Of a stretch of DNA of 64,000 nucleotides, positions 1-11,042 are shown one piece after another. Below the pieces are notes generated by a model. It was not told the origin of the DNA, ran no database searches, and worked only from the letters and a program-made list of their open reading frames with translations. This stretch comes from an uncultured Duodenibacillus sp. (GTDB taxonomy: Bacteria > Pseudomonadota > Gammaproteobacteria > Burkholderiales > Burkholderiaceae_F): the NCBI GenBank assembly GCA_944390745.1, contig CALXQK010000016.1, positions 47,608 through 111,607 on the forward strand, read 5' to 3'. Position 1 is the stretch's first letter; every line of letters starts with the position of its first letter. The position numbers and the translations under genes were made by a program.

Positions 1-1231
1 TCTGCACGGGCGCCTCGGCTGGCGTCAAGGCAGGCGCCTCGGCCGCCTTATCTGCCTTTTGGGCAACATCAGCCGCATCGCTCTTGCGCGTGCGGGCCGC
101 CCTGGCGGTCCTGGAGGTCTTGGCCGTCCGGGTGCTCCTGGCGCCCTTCTTGGCGGCGGGCTTGTCGGAGACGTCCTTTGCGGCGTCGGAGTCGGAGGAA
201 GCCGCTTCCTGCGCCGGCGTCTGCGGGGCATCTCCAAAGAGTGCGGCGATGCACGCGGCGGCGTTTGGACCGTCGCTTTCAAAGCGCCCGTAGTTGAGAA
301 GCCGCCCGAGACGGCGCTCGAGCAGTTCGTCGGTCGACAGAGACTTCACGAGCTTGAGCTGGTCGACGAGCGCCTTTTTCAGGGTCGAGGCCATCAGCTT
401 GGGGTCGTTGTGCGCGCCTCCGATGGGTTCCGAAATCACCTTGTCGACAAGTCCGAGCTTCTTGAGCGTCTCGGCCGTGAGGCCGAGCGCCTGCGCGGCC
501 TCGGGGGCCTTGGAGGCGCTCTTCCAGAGAATCGAGGCGCAGCCCTCGGGGCTGATCACCGAATAGGTCGAGTACTGCAGCATGAAGACCGCGTCGGCAA
601 CGGCGATGGCAAGCGCCCCGCCCGAGCCGCCCTCGCCGATGATGGTGGCGATCACGGGCACCTTGAGCTTGGCAAGCTCAAAGATGTTGCGCCCGATCGC
701 CTCGGACTGGTTGCGCTCCTCGGCGTCGATTCCCGGGTAGGCGCCCGGAGTGTCGACAAACGTAAAGACCGGAAGATTGAACTTTTCAGCAAGCTTCATC
801 AGGCGCAGCGCCTTGCGGTAGCCCTCGGGCTTGCTCATGCCGAAGTTTCGGCGCGTGCGCTCGCGGGTGTCGCGCCCCTTCTGATGCCCGATGACCATCA
901 CCGCGTGCTCGGCCAGACGGGCCAGTCCCCCTACGATGCTCTGGTCGTCGGCAAAGGTCCGGTCTCCGTGCAGTTCGTGGAAGTCCTCAAAGATGGCGTT
1001 GACGTAGTCAAGCGTATACGGACGGTTGGGATGGCGGGCGACAAGCGCCGTCTGCCAGGGCGTCAGCTCGTGATAGATCTCTGCCGTACGGCGCGCCTTG
1101 GCCTTTTCAAGGCGGGCGATCTCACCGCGATTGGACTTTCCGTCCTCGAGCTCCTCGGCCTCGAGCTTTTCAATCTTGGCGGCAATCTCGCCCAGGTCTT
1201 TTTCAAATTCGAGAAAAACGGCTTTGGCCAT
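1..1231 (-). CDS. accA: Acetyl-CoA carboxylase carboxyltransferase subunit alpha (partial, 3' end outside window)
   Basis: This is the alpha half of the carboxyltransferase that moves CO2 from biotin carboxyl carrier protein to acetyl-CoA, the first step of fatty-acid synthesis in the cytoplasm. The start is the ATG at 1229-1231 ([11 protein letters not shown]). The family core is clear: the [43 protein letters not shown] and [15 protein letters not shown] segments. The usual family length is about 320 residues, reached near GRFESDGPN. Here the frame stays open for a further 80 or so residues of Ala/Lys/Thr/Asp-rich low-complexity sequence and runs off the window. It is the last gene of a cysS-glycosylase-accA run, and this gene order is common in Burkholderiales. 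Identity is certain; the end is not seen. Confidence 0.95.
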   Translation of the reverse strand, partial: MAKAVFLEFEKDLGEIAAKIEKLEAEELEDGKSNRGEIARLEKAKARRTAEIYHELTPWQTALVARHPNRPYTLDYVNAIFEDFHELHGDRTFADDQSIVGGLARLAEHAVMVIGHQKGRDTRERTRRNFGMSKPEGYRKALRLMKLAEKFNLPVFTFVDTPGAYPGIDAEERNQSEAIGRNIFELAKLKVPVIATIIGEGGSGGALAIAVADAVFMLQYSTYSVISPEGCASILWKSASKAPEAAQALGLTAETLKKLGLVDKVISEPIGGAHNDPKLMASTLKKALVDQLKLVKSLSTDELLERRLGRLLNYGRFESDGPNAAACIAALFGDAPQTPAQEAASSDSDAAKDVSDKPAAKKGARSTRTAKTSRTARAARTRKSDAADVAQKADKAAEAPALTPAEAPVQ

Positions 1232-1334
1232 GCTTGCATCCTTTGTATTCAAGCGCTCATTTCAACAAAAAGCGCCGCCTCGCCCGAGCCCCCGTCGGGG
1301 GAAGCGCTCAAGGGCGGGCGTTTCAAACTGCGAT

Positions 1335-1991
1335 CTAATACTGTACAGGAGTTTGCGTCAGGCTGCGCCACAACAGCCATGCCGCGGCGGTCCTCCAGGG
1401 GGAGAACTCCTCGTGCGACCCCTCGGGCAGAGCCCGCTGGCGAAGCGCCTTGCGAATCCCAAAGTCGCCCCCGGGCCATACGTTCGGACGACCCAGCCCG
1501 AAGATGAGCACCATGTGCGCGGTCCAGGGGCCGACGCCGTAGAGCGCGGTGAGCCGCGACTCGATCTCAGCGTCATCGCAGGCCGCACAGGCCGCCTCGT
1601 CGATGCGTCCCTGGGAAAACTGCCCGGCCAGAGCGGTCAGCGCAAGCGACTTGGCGCGTGAAAGTCCGAGCGCGCGAAGTCCGTCCTCGCCCCGGGCAAG
1701 GAGCGCCTCGCTCAGGGCGTGTCCGCGCGCGCCGCCGCAGGCCGCCAGCACCGTGCCCGAGAGCTTCATGCCCGCGGCGTTGCTCACCTGCTGTCCGCAA
1801 ACCGCGCGCAGGATGCTTCGCATCAGGTCGTCGCTTGCATAAAGCCCCTCGCCCTGCCGCCGGACGAGTTCGACAAGATCGGCAAGCTCGGGGCGGCGTC
1901 CGAGAACTGAAAGCGCCTCGTCCCACCAGGAGACGAAGCGCCGGCCGCCGGCCTCAGCCGGCGGTGCAGAGGTGTTGGCGGGCGCTTTCAT
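1335..1991 (-). CDS. HhH-GPD base-excision DNA glycosylase (AlkA-like)
   Basis: This 218-residue protein belongs to the helix-hairpin-helix DNA glycosylase superfamily, which removes alkylated bases such as 3-methyladenine. Visible signatures are ILRAVCGQQVSNAAG (the AlkA-type 'QQ(I/V)S' helix), the hairpin LYGVGPWTAHMVLIFGLG, and the catalytic aspartate in VWPGGDFGIRKAL. It lacks the N-terminal AlkA domain and is therefore of the short type. Its ATG (1989-1991) lies 9 nt after the cysS stop, and accA follows 103 nt downstream, so the three genes are probably co-transcribed. The substrate range cannot be read from the sequence. Confidence 0.9.
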   Translation of the reverse strand: MKAPANTSAPPAEAGGRRFVSWWDEALSVLGRRPELADLVELVRRQGEGLYASDDLMRSILRAVCGQQVSNAAGMKLSGTVLAACGGARGHALSEALLARGEDGLRALGLSRAKSLALTALAGQFSQGRIDEAACAACDDAEIESRLTALYGVGPWTAHMVLIFGLGRPNVWPGGDFGIRKALRQRALPEGSHEEFSPWRTAAAWLLWRSLTQTPVQY

Positions 1992-2000
1992 AGGGTGCGC

Positions 2001-3407
<1,407 letters not shown>

Positions 3408-3806
3408 GACTTCAATTGCTTCTCGTTGTATTGACGCCCGGCGGGGCCGGCGAAAAAAAGGCGCCTGCGTGCGGATCTTCGCGCCGCACCCGCCCCCGCG
3501 GGCTGTCGGGTCCATTGTTCGGGGGGCGCGTTGCCGCCCCTCTTGAGAAGGCCTCGGGGCCGGCGCTGCCCGGAGGGCGCCTGCGGGGCGTTCACGAAAT
3601 GATGCAATTTTTCGCGCGCCCCCGCGGCCCTGAGTGCCGGCACTGATGCGATACAATCGGCGAAGTTTAGCAAAGATGCGGCCTGCGGCCTGCCTTGCGG
3701 GGCTCCCGGCGGAGCGCCTTCAGGCGCCCGGAGGCGCCCCTTTGGCGCACGCCTTCGCGGGCCCGGCATGCCGCCGGCGCGTTTTCTTTCGTCACACCTG
3801 CAGTCC
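3408..3806. other. Divergent intergenic region, no gene seen
   Basis: About 400 nt of GC-rich DNA between the divergently transcribed cysS and the TPR gene. ORFs here are low-complexity and look like shadows. A possible -10 element for the plus-strand genes, TACAAT at 3652-3657, has no convincing -35 partner. Nothing else is recognised. Confidence 0.5.
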
Positions 3807-4373
3807 ATGAATCGAAACTACCTTCGCGGCATCGGCGCCGGCCTTTTTGCGGCCGCCGCAGCCGTTGTCCTCACCCAGGCGGCCGGCGCGGCCGTCATCG
3901 TCGATCCTGACGAACCCACCAAGGCCGTCACCAGCGACCAATACCCGGCTCTCGTCGACAAGCTCGTGCACCGCGGCGACTACAAGCAGGCCCTGGCCGT
4001 CATCGACGAGGCGCTCAAGCAAAATCCCCTCTCGGTGCAGCTGCGCTTTCAGCGCTGCGTCGCCTATGAAATGATGGGCGACCTTCCCAGGGCGCGCGAG
4101 CTCTACGAGGACTTCATCGACCGCTACCCCGAAATTCCCGAGCCCTACAACAATCTCGCGCGCATCTACGCCTCGCAGGGCGACCTTGACCGCGCGCAGT
4201 CGCTTGTCGAGCGCTCCATCGCGCTGCGCCCGTCCTTTGCGCTTGCCTACGACAACCTCGGGCAGATTCATCTGGCCAAGGCGCGCAACGCCTTTGCCTC
4301 AGCCCTGGCCAACGCTCCGGGCAACCGCCAGATTGAAAAGCGCATGAAGGCTGTTGATGCGATTCTGAAATAA
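3807..4373 (+). CDS. Exported tetratricopeptide-repeat protein
   Basis: A 188-residue protein beginning at the ATG at 3807 with a signal peptide (MNRNYLRGIGAGLFAAAAAV, cleavage probably after AAGA near residue 28). The rest is TPR-like helix pairs: DYKQALAVIDEALKQNPLS, LPRARELYEDFIDRYPEIP, DLDRAQSLVERSIALRPSF and AYDNLGQIHLAKARNAF. TPRs act as protein-binding scaffolds; no enzyme motif is seen, and the partner is unknown. It precedes ppiA by 38 nt, as in many Burkholderiales where a TPR protein heads the ppiA-ppiB-lpxH run, so co-expression with the periplasmic cyclophilin is likely. An in-frame start at 3768 would place extra residues before the signal peptide and is not preferred. Confidence 0.85.
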   Translation: MNRNYLRGIGAGLFAAAAAVVLTQAAGAAVIVDPDEPTKAVTSDQYPALVDKLVHRGDYKQALAVIDEALKQNPLSVQLRFQRCVAYEMMGDLPRARELYEDFIDRYPEIPEPYNNLARIYASQGDLDRAQSLVERSIALRPSFALAYDNLGQIHLAKARNAFASALANAPGNRQIEKRMKAVDAILK

Positions 4374-4411
4374 ATCTTTTGAATATACTTTTCCATCCTT
4401 TCAGTGAAATC

Positions 4412-5002
4412 ATGATCTCCAATCGTTTGCGTCTGGGGCTTCTCGCCCTTCCCCTCACCCTTGGTCTGGGCATCCCCGCGGGCGAGGCACTTGCCGCCGC
4501 GCAGCCCAAGGGCGCCGTCATTGAAACGAGCATGGGCACAATTGAAATTCGCTTTGAAGCCAAGCGCGCGCCGCTGTCCGTGCAGAACTTCGTGCGCTAT
4601 GCCGAGGAAGGCCACTACGACGGCACGATCTTTCACCGCGTCATCGACGGGTTCATGATCCAGGGCGGTGGCTTCACCGAGGATCTCAAGCAGAAGAAGA
4701 CCCATGAACCGGTGATCAACGAGGCGCGCGGAGGCCTTTCCAACCGCCGCGGCACCGTGGCCTTTGCCCGCACGAGTCTGCCCCACTCGGCCACGAGCCA
4801 GTTCTTCATCAATCTTGTGGACAACGACTTCCTTGACGCAAGCCAGGCCCGCGACGGCTGGGGCTATACGGTCTTTGCCACCGTCACCAAGGGCATGGAC
4901 GTCGTGGACAGAATCGGCGCGGTAAAAACAACAAATCGCCGCGGCATGGGTGACGTTCCCGAAAAAGCGGTTACAATCAAGTCCGTGAAGATTACTCGTT
5001 AA
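4412..5002 (+). CDS. ppiA: Periplasmic cyclophilin-type peptidyl-prolyl isomerase
   Basis: This 196-residue cyclophilin catalyses cis-trans isomerisation of prolyl bonds. The ATG at 4412 gives a signal peptide (MISNRLRLGLLALPLTLGLG, cleavage after EALAAA), so the product is periplasmic. The in-frame TTG at 4379 would disrupt the signal and was rejected. Catalytic and substrate-binding segments are intact: [15 protein letters not shown] (active-site Arg), the Q/A-rich [18 protein letters not shown], and GWGYTVFATVTKGMDVVD. It is followed 180 nt later by a second, signal-less cyclophilin, giving the classic periplasmic/cytoplasmic pair. Confidence 0.95.
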   Translation: MISNRLRLGLLALPLTLGLGIPAGEALAAAQPKGAVIETSMGTIEIRFEAKRAPLSVQNFVRYAEEGHYDGTIFHRVIDGFMIQGGGFTEDLKQKKTHEPVINEARGGLSNRRGTVAFARTSLPHSATSQFFINLVDNDFLDASQARDGWGYTVFATVTKGMDVVDRIGAVKTTNRRGMGDVPEKAVTIKSVKITR

Positions 5003-5182
5003 CACTTAAGCCATTGGCTCAAGTTTTGCGAATGAAACGCGCATTCTGTACCAAAAACGCCTCGTCTCTAAGGGTTTTTGTACGGCCGGGGCGCCAGATA
5101 GGCGCGCGATGCGCGTTCGTTTTGCACGAGCGCTGATCTTTACGAACTCTCGGGATAAACCATCGGAAAAGTCTGAACAACA

Positions 5183-5674
5183 ATGATTCGCTTTACGACA
5201 AACATGGGCGTCTTCGACGTCGAGCTCAACGAGTCAGCCGCTCCGAAGACTTGCGAGAACTTTCTCACCTACGTGCGTGAGGGCTTTTACAACGGCACCA
5301 TCTTTCACCGCGTGATTGCGGGCTTCATGATCCAGGGCGGAGGCTTTGAGCCCGGTCTGGTTCAAAAGCCCACGCACGAGCCGATCGAAAACGAAGCCGG
5401 CAACGGGCTCAAGAACGACAAGTACACGATCGCGATGGCGCGCACCAACGATCCGCACTCCGCGACGAGCCAGTTCTTCATCAATGTCGTTGACAACGAC
5501 TTCCTCAACCACACCGCCCCCACCGCCCGCGGCTGGGGCTACGCCGTGTTCGGCCGCGTGGTTGCGGGCGCCGACGTTGTCGATGCCATCAGCCATGTGC
5601 GCACCGCCACCCGCAACTTCCACGGCGACGTCCCCGTCGAGGATGTGGTGATCGAAAAAGTAGAGGAAATCTAG
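5183..5674 (+). CDS. ppiB: Cytoplasmic cyclophilin-type peptidyl-prolyl isomerase
   Basis: A 163-residue cyclophilin without signal peptide, hence cytoplasmic. It starts [16 protein letters not shown], as PpiB proteins do, and carries the active-site segment [18 protein letters not shown] plus [18 protein letters not shown]. It is clearly related to the neighbouring exported cyclophilin, and the pair probably arose by an old duplication. lpxH follows 219 nt downstream. Confidence 0.96.
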   Translation: MIRFTTNMGVFDVELNESAAPKTCENFLTYVREGFYNGTIFHRVIAGFMIQGGGFEPGLVQKPTHEPIENEAGNGLKNDKYTIAMARTNDPHSATSQFFINVVDNDFLNHTAPTARGWGYAVFGRVVAGADVVDAISHVRTATRNFHGDVPVEDVVIEKVEEI

Positions 5675-5790
5675 GCGACGTCAGCGAGCCCGGCAGGCAG
5701 TTTCATCGGGACATCCCTCTTGCCGCTGAGTCTCCTTGCGACGAACCTGCTGCCTGACTGCTAGACTGAGAAGACCGTGCGCCGCACGCG

Positions 5791-5810
5791 TTCCCGCCCC
5801 CAGGCGGGAA
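5791..5810. repeat. Perfect inverted repeat between ppiB and lpxH
   Basis: An 8-nt perfect stem (TTCCCGCC / GGCGGGAA) closed by a 4-nt CCCA loop. There is no immediate T-run, so it is not a classical intrinsic terminator. It could be a weak transcription pause or a processing site between ppiB and lpxH. Confidence 0.5.
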
Positions 5811-5893
5811 TTGAGCTGCGGGCGGCGGTCTTTTCTTTTGCCCTTTTTTCCTTGATGCGGCCCCGGCGCCGCAAACCACCCTTGGTCCACCCC

Positions 5894-6715
5894 ATGCCCA
5901 TTACAGGTCTGGCACTGGCGCGCCCCATCAAGGCGCCGGCAATCAGCGGAACCGATCAAATTGAAGACGTGCGCCGTCCCGTCTTCATCGCCGACCTGCA
6001 CCTGTCGGGCGCAAGCAAGCGCACGCTTCTGTCCTTCTGGTGGTTCATGCAGACCCGGGCGCGGCGCTTTTCAGAGCTCTTCATTCTCGGAGACTTTTTC
6101 GAATACTGGATCGGCGACGACGCCTGCTCGCCCGCTGAGCCGATTGCAAGGCTGCTGCGCGCCTACGCCGCCGGAGGCCGGCGCATCTTCATGATGCAGG
6201 GCAACCGCGACTTCATGCTCGGAGAGGACTTCGCGCGCCACTGCGGCGCCGTGCTCATCAAGCCGCAGGTTGTGATCTCGGTCGCGGGGCGCCGCATTCT
6301 GCTGTCGCACGGCGACGAGTGGTGCACGCTTGACGATGACTACCAGAAGTTCCGCTCCGAGGTGCGCAGCCCCGCCTTTCAGGTGCAGGGGCTTGAAATG
6401 TCGGTCGAGGAGCGCATTGCCTTTGCCAGGGAGGCCCGCGCGCAGTCCGTGAAAACCAAGACCGTCAAGAGCGCCGAGGTGATGGACGTGGTCGACGCCG
6501 CCATCGCCGCCGACTGCGAGAAGTACGACTGCCGCACCGTCATTCACGGGCACACGCACAAGGCCGCACACCACCGCACCGACGCCTTTGACCGCTACGT
6601 GCTGCCCGACTGGAATCTCACGGGCGAGCACGGTGCGGCGCCGCACCGCGGCTGGATTGAGCTTGAGGCCGACGCAACGCCCAGAATTGAACTGCGCCGC
6701 GGCATCTTCTGGTAA
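5894..6715 (+). CDS. lpxH: UDP-2,3-diacylglucosamine pyrophosphohydrolase
   Basis: A 273-residue calcineurin-type phosphoesterase that releases UMP from UDP-2,3-diacylglucosamine to give lipid X in lipid A synthesis at the inner membrane. Metal-binding motifs are complete: FIADLHLSG (DxH), ILGDFFEYWIGDD (GDxxE), MQGNRDFML (GNxD), LSHGDEWC and IHGHTHKAA (GHTH). The chosen ATG at 5894 still leaves about 30 residues before the first motif. Frames open upstream to 5777 look like random extension. It ends in GIFW. A decayed copy of its last 52 codons lies at 10831-10986, beyond the glycosyltransferase block. Confidence 0.95.
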   Translation: MPITGLALARPIKAPAISGTDQIEDVRRPVFIADLHLSGASKRTLLSFWWFMQTRARRFSELFILGDFFEYWIGDDACSPAEPIARLLRAYAAGGRRIFMMQGNRDFMLGEDFARHCGAVLIKPQVVISVAGRRILLSHGDEWCTLDDDYQKFRSEVRSPAFQVQGLEMSVEERIAFAREARAQSVKTKTVKSAEVMDVVDAAIAADCEKYDCRTVIHGHTHKAAHHRTDAFDRYVLPDWNLTGEHGAAPHRGWIELEADATPRIELRRGIFW

Positions 6716-6890
6716 AGGCCCCGCGCCCCCTCTGCGCACGCGGGCGCTCACCCGCACAGGCATGGCCTTCTGGGCAAGGCGGCAGCCGCCGGCCGCCCCT
6801 TTGCAAACCGCCTTGCAGCAGCTCCGAAATACAGCAGCCGTGGGGCTTGCCCCTGCCCTCGACCTGGAGCGCCTCGTTCAGATCAGACTC

Positions 6891-7966
6891 CTACCGCCAG
6901 GACTTGGCGCGCAGATGGCAGCCGATCTTTTTCAATGTCAAGGCCAGACCGTGTTTCCTGTAGTAGTTTGCAGTGACGCTCAGCATATTGAGGTATTTCC
7001 GGACAAGCCAGGAAGTCCGGCCTGCGCCCGTGCCTGCATATCCTGCCGACTCACTTGAACGGATCAGGTCAAAGACATATTTTTCCAGGGGCGAAAGAGT
7101 GTTGAGCTTCATTTTATTTTGCTCATCAAGCCGCGACCATGTGCCGAGCGTATTCCTTGCCGTCTGGCGGGTAATGATCTGAACGCCCTTCTCCTCATCG
7201 AGTCTCTGATACTCCATCAGGCCGGACAGGGTCATCATTCGCATATAACATCTCAAATACCCATAAAAATGAGCAAATCGAGTGCGAGAGGTGACGATGG
7301 AATCATCTCTGACGTTCCTGATGTAAAGAGGCTCGTTGACTCGCTTCACGCGGGATGCCCGGAGCAAAAGCTCAAACGTATAGGCATTGTCTTCATGGAG
7401 AATGTAATCAATGAAACGGATGCTGTTTTTGAGAAGGTATTCGCGTTTGGTGAGCTGAAGACAGGCTGAGGCTCGAAACTCCCTGGCCTCAGCCAGCCTG
7501 CTGATCATTTGAATTCCGCTGACGACAGCAGACAAATCTTCACGAGTCTCATAGTAGGTTTTCAGATCCCGGTACTTGGATCTTACAAAGCTGTTCTCGA
7601 AGACTGCTGATGCATTGAAGAACAACACCTCGACATCATCTTCCACTGCACAATGGTAGAGCCGGTCAATGGCGCCTTCGGCCAGTGCGTCATCGCTGTC
7701 CACAAAGAGCAGATACTCGCCTCGAGCCAGAGAAATTCCCAAGTTCCTTGATGCAGACAAGCCGGAATTATCCTGGGAAACAATTCGAATTCTCGAGTCT
7801 TGCCGAGCGTACTGCTCGAGGATTTCAAGAGAACCATCCGTGGAGCCATCATTGATGCAAATGACCTCAAACTCGACATTTGATTGATTCAGGACGCTTT
7901 CAATGCACCCCTTCAAATAACGCTTCGTGTGTAGACGGGAATAATGACCGAGACTTGCATACCCAT
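6891..7966 (-). pseudogene. Family 2 glycosyltransferase, frameshifted near its start
   Basis: The gene should begin at the ATG at 7966 or 7960 with the GT2 strand MQVSVIIPVY. The next expected residues (NTKRYLKGCIESVLNQ) are one frame away, because one base is missing in the TACACACG at about 7931-7937 where TACAACACG is expected. Restoring it gives a 358-residue protein; as written, translation stops within a few codons. The remainder is typical GT-A: ICINDGSTDGSLEIL, LSASRNLGISLARGEYLLF and the DxD-type FVDSDDALAEG. GC is clearly below that of the flanking genes, as expected for a capsule/LPS/exopolysaccharide gene moved between strains. The sugar transferred cannot be inferred. An assembly error is an alternative to a true mutation. 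Confidence 0.8.
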
Positions 7967-8023
7967 TCTGCCTGTTTCCGTGCGGGACTGATCCCTGGAC
8001 TCCTGGGGCGCATCAAACTTGAA

Positions 8024-9959
8024 CTAAAACTTTCCTGAAGACTCGCCGCACACTCGCGAAACAACATCCTTGTAGATGTCGGCATGCTGCCAGCAAGCGG
8101 CCAGAATCTTCATGCCCGAGCGGTATTCTCTAGCCAGAATTCTCTTGTTGAGAAGATCAAGATCTTCCTCAAGCAGCGCGGCCCCCATGCAGGCAGCCAG
8201 TCTTTCAAGCTCCTCACCCTTGCCGGCCGCAAAATTCTGCAGCTTGAAGTAGTATTCGCTGGCGCCGCAGTATTGGGCAAAGGCGTCCAGTGACAGGCGG
8301 GCGCTGCCGTCCTCGTGAGAGTCAGACCTCTGCCAATAAAGCGGTCTGGATTTGATTGCGCAATAAGAACGGGAAAAGTACGCGCAATAGAAAAAGGAAA
8401 AAAGATCTCCGTCGCGCCAGCTCGCGGCGGTTCCAATCTGCCTGTACGCCTGCAGAAGAATTTCTTTTTTGAAGACCTTCCCAAAAAATGTCGGCAGCTG
8501 CGACCTGTCCTCATAGAAGGCCTTCAGAATCCCAAGGCTGCCTTCAATCCGCACCCCGCCTGGCATCAGCTTCTCTTCAGTCGGCCTGGCCTCCTCGGGA
8601 CCCCTGTCGCGCTTCTCATCCCCGCAGGTGAACTCGATGATGTCGGAATTCTCCGCCTTGATCCAATCCGCAATCCGGCTGCAGGCATCGGCTTCAAGGT
8701 AGTCGCCCGCGCCCATGAAGATCACGTGATCTGCTCGGGCCGCAGCCGCGCCTGCGGCTCTGGCCTGAAGCAAGCCCGACGGTTCCTTGAGATAAAATGA
8801 CGGCAGCCCGCCTGTCTATGGACTGATAGTCGTTCAACACTGCAAGCGAGCCGTCGACGGATCCGTCATTGACGCAGACGACATCAATATCAAACAATGT
8901 TTGATTCATGATGCTGTCGAGGCTCCTTGAGATAGATTTCTCCGCGTTGCTGACCACGATGACAATTGACAGGAGCGGATGCTCAGGCCGCTGCGCAATC
9001 CTTGAGCGCATCAGGCCTCTCATGAGCTTCATCTGTTGGGGCGAAGCGTGCCGATTTTCTTCATTGACATCGAGTTTCTGAAGATAATCATGGTCCAGGG
9101 CCTCGGAGAGCTGAACGCATGCAGCAGGCCTGCTGCCGAGCCTCTTCAGGTTGTAGATGCAATGATTTAAAACTGCATTCGCAAAGCCCTTTTCGACCAA
9201 TTGGAATTTCCCATCCTGAAGAAGCCTTTCCTTGACCGCCAGAAGCGCCTTGCAAAAGTCATCAGGGCTCTTGTGCGTATTCGACTGCAGATTTGTTGAG
9301 ATTTCCACCCGCCGATGCAGAAGAATCTCGTCAGTCGCTGCGATTTGATCTGCATTTGCAAGAGCTGCATACACAAAGAACAAATCATTGGCAGTTCTCA
9401 AGGGCTGGAACTCCAGATTCAGCTTCCTTATAAAATCAAACCTGAAAAGCTTGGCCCATGGAACTGAACCAGTGATATTAAAAAGATTGTCACCGGCGCT
9501 TCTTGCATTGAACGGATTCCTGTCGACAAACTCCATCCTGAGAAACCACGGGGCCCCGGAAAACTTTTTCTTGCCTTGATCATATACGTCTGCCGCACAC
9601 AGACCAATGTCAGCCTGGTACTTTTCGCAAAGATCCGTCAGCTTCTCCAAATAATCGGGCTCTGCGAAATCATCGCAGTCAATAAAAGCCAGATATTTGC
9701 CGCAGGCATGGCGCATCCCGTGGTTTCTTGCCGCGCCCGCGAACATGTTTTCCTGATGAAGAACCTTGATGCAGGCGTACCTTTGCGCATAGGACTCGAG
9801 AATGCCAGGGGAGGAGTCGGTTGATCCATCATCAACGCAAATCATTTCAAAATTTTTTAGCGTCTGCCCTAAAACCGAGTCCAGACACTGGCGCAAGTAC
9901 TTCTCGCCGTTGCATACGGGAATGATGACCGAGACCAGAGGCTGCTTCATCCGTGACAT
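8024..9959 (-). pseudogene. Two-domain family 2 glycosyltransferase, frameshifted between domains
   Basis: Two GT2 domains lie in tandem. The first has LVSVIIPVCNGEKYLRQCLD, CVDDGSTDSSPGILESYAQR, the CGKYLAFIDCDDFAEPDYLE acceptor-metal segment, and then a roughly 200-residue linker. The second starts LLSIVIVVSNAEKSISRSLD with CVNDGSVDGSLAVLNDY. Within the second domain, near 8775-8795, an extra G in TCTCAAGGAACC throws the frame. Removing it joins VILSQ to EPSGLLQARAAGAAAARADH and gives an uninterrupted 644-residue protein. It lies 57 nt upstream of the other glycosyltransferase gene, so the two form one operon transcribed away from the 10-bp G/C tract at 10150. GC is low for this chromosome. 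The substrate is unknown. Confidence 0.8.
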
Positions 9960-10149
9960 TTCGACATTGAATCCTGTATTGATTTTTTCAACCGCTCCAT
10001 CATGAATCCGGGAATGATCCTGATACGCAAAAGTCCCTTCCCTCCTCCTTCAGTCCCTGCATTTTTTGCTGCACATGCGCGCCGGTTGTTTTCCCCGAAT
10101 GATTCGGGCGCACCGATAAATACTGCATTTGAGCAGGCCTCTACTGTCG

Positions 10150-10159
10150 CCCCCCCCCC
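10150..10159 (-). repeat. Ten-base C tract (G10 in the glycosyltransferase sense)
   Basis: Ten consecutive C on the plus strand, about 190 nt upstream of the glycosyltransferase operon start at 9959. Tracts of this length are prone to slipped-strand mispairing. With the present ten G, a small frame from the ATG at 10169 ends early. With nine, that frame would stay open to a TGA at 9949-9947, overlapping the glycosyltransferase ATG at 9950-9948 (ATGA), which would allow translational coupling. This coupling is an inference. Confidence 0.7.
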
Positions 10160-10830
10160 GGAATGTCATGTTTATCAACCACATTAAGTGCGTACCGTTA
10201 TTGAACCTGTTCCCTGTGGAACAACGCCAGTGGACCGCATGGATCGCAAGATCAATCAAGATCTCTTGTCCGACTTTTGTTCGATTGATTTGCTGAAGAT
10301 GTCTTTTTCATAATAACGCGCACCTTTTGCAAAGCCAAAGCGGTGCTTGGCAGCTTTCAGGGAAGCACGCTGATTGAACAGAATTTAGAAGTCAAGCCAT
10401 TGAGCCATTTGATAAATCACATTGATCAGAATTCGGTTCTTTTTGTCTGCAACATCATCGACGCCAATTTTTTTCTGAAGACTCGGCTGCGGATCCATGA
10501 GGAAGTCGATTCTCTGAACTATTGACTGGGTGTGCAGCGGGAATCGAGGTCGCGTCTTGAGGCCAGGACTCATTGGGCCGACGCGTACTGATATGGGTGA
10601 TTCCCACTCGTCTTGATTGCTTTTCAAGGAAGACGAATGCTCATCGAGTCCGACTCCCAGGGCCAGGCTGCGCGTCTGTCGAACCCTGGCCAGGCCCTGT
10701 CTCTGATCGTGCATTCAATATTCGGTGTCCCCAGTGAGGATTTTTTGTCGTTGCGGTCGTCGGAGATTTCGGAACCCTGGGAATTTCCTTTTCTCTTCAA
10801 GACCATGCCCTCAACCGCATTTTTCTGGGG

Positions 10831-10986
10831 TTCAAGGTCGCACACCTCCATATCGACTCCTTTGACCACGATGCGCTGCCAGGCTGAAATCGCCCAGGTG
10901 AGCACAGTGCAGCGCCGCAGCGCGGCTCGATTGAAATTGAGGCCGGCGCCGCACCAGAAATTGACGTGCACGGAGTTTTTTTCTGG
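10831..10986 (+). pseudogene. lpxH: Decayed second copy of the lpxH 3' end
   Basis: Reading from 10831, 52 codons align without gaps to the last 52 codons of the intact lpxH (5894-6715), about half identical. Conserved stretches include FDxxxLPxxN, GEHxAAPxRG, IEIEAGA and the terminal FW. The Trp codon of LPDWN is TGA here, the normal stop after FW is gone, and the GHTH metal motif just upstream is lost. Weaker similarity to LpxH (for example GRRMLIESDS near 10630) suggests the whole gene once lay from about 10400, now with deletions and frameshifts. It lies in the same orientation as the intact gene and directly before the defence-operon promoter. Confidence 0.85.
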
Positions 10987-11042
10987 AATCGGCCCGACGG
11001 TCTGCGATTCCAGTCTGGCTGGCCGCGGGGCGTCATGCCGGC

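Noticed and set aside
3408-3656. N-terminal extension of cysS to 3656
   Set aside because: The ATG at 3407 gives the exact family N-terminus; the extra residues are Arg/Pro/Ala-rich and unconserved.
10168-10296. 42-residue ORF starting MFINHIKCVPLLNLF after the C tract
   Set aside because: Protein-like at first sight, but it has no ribosome-binding site, no homology and no conserved context.
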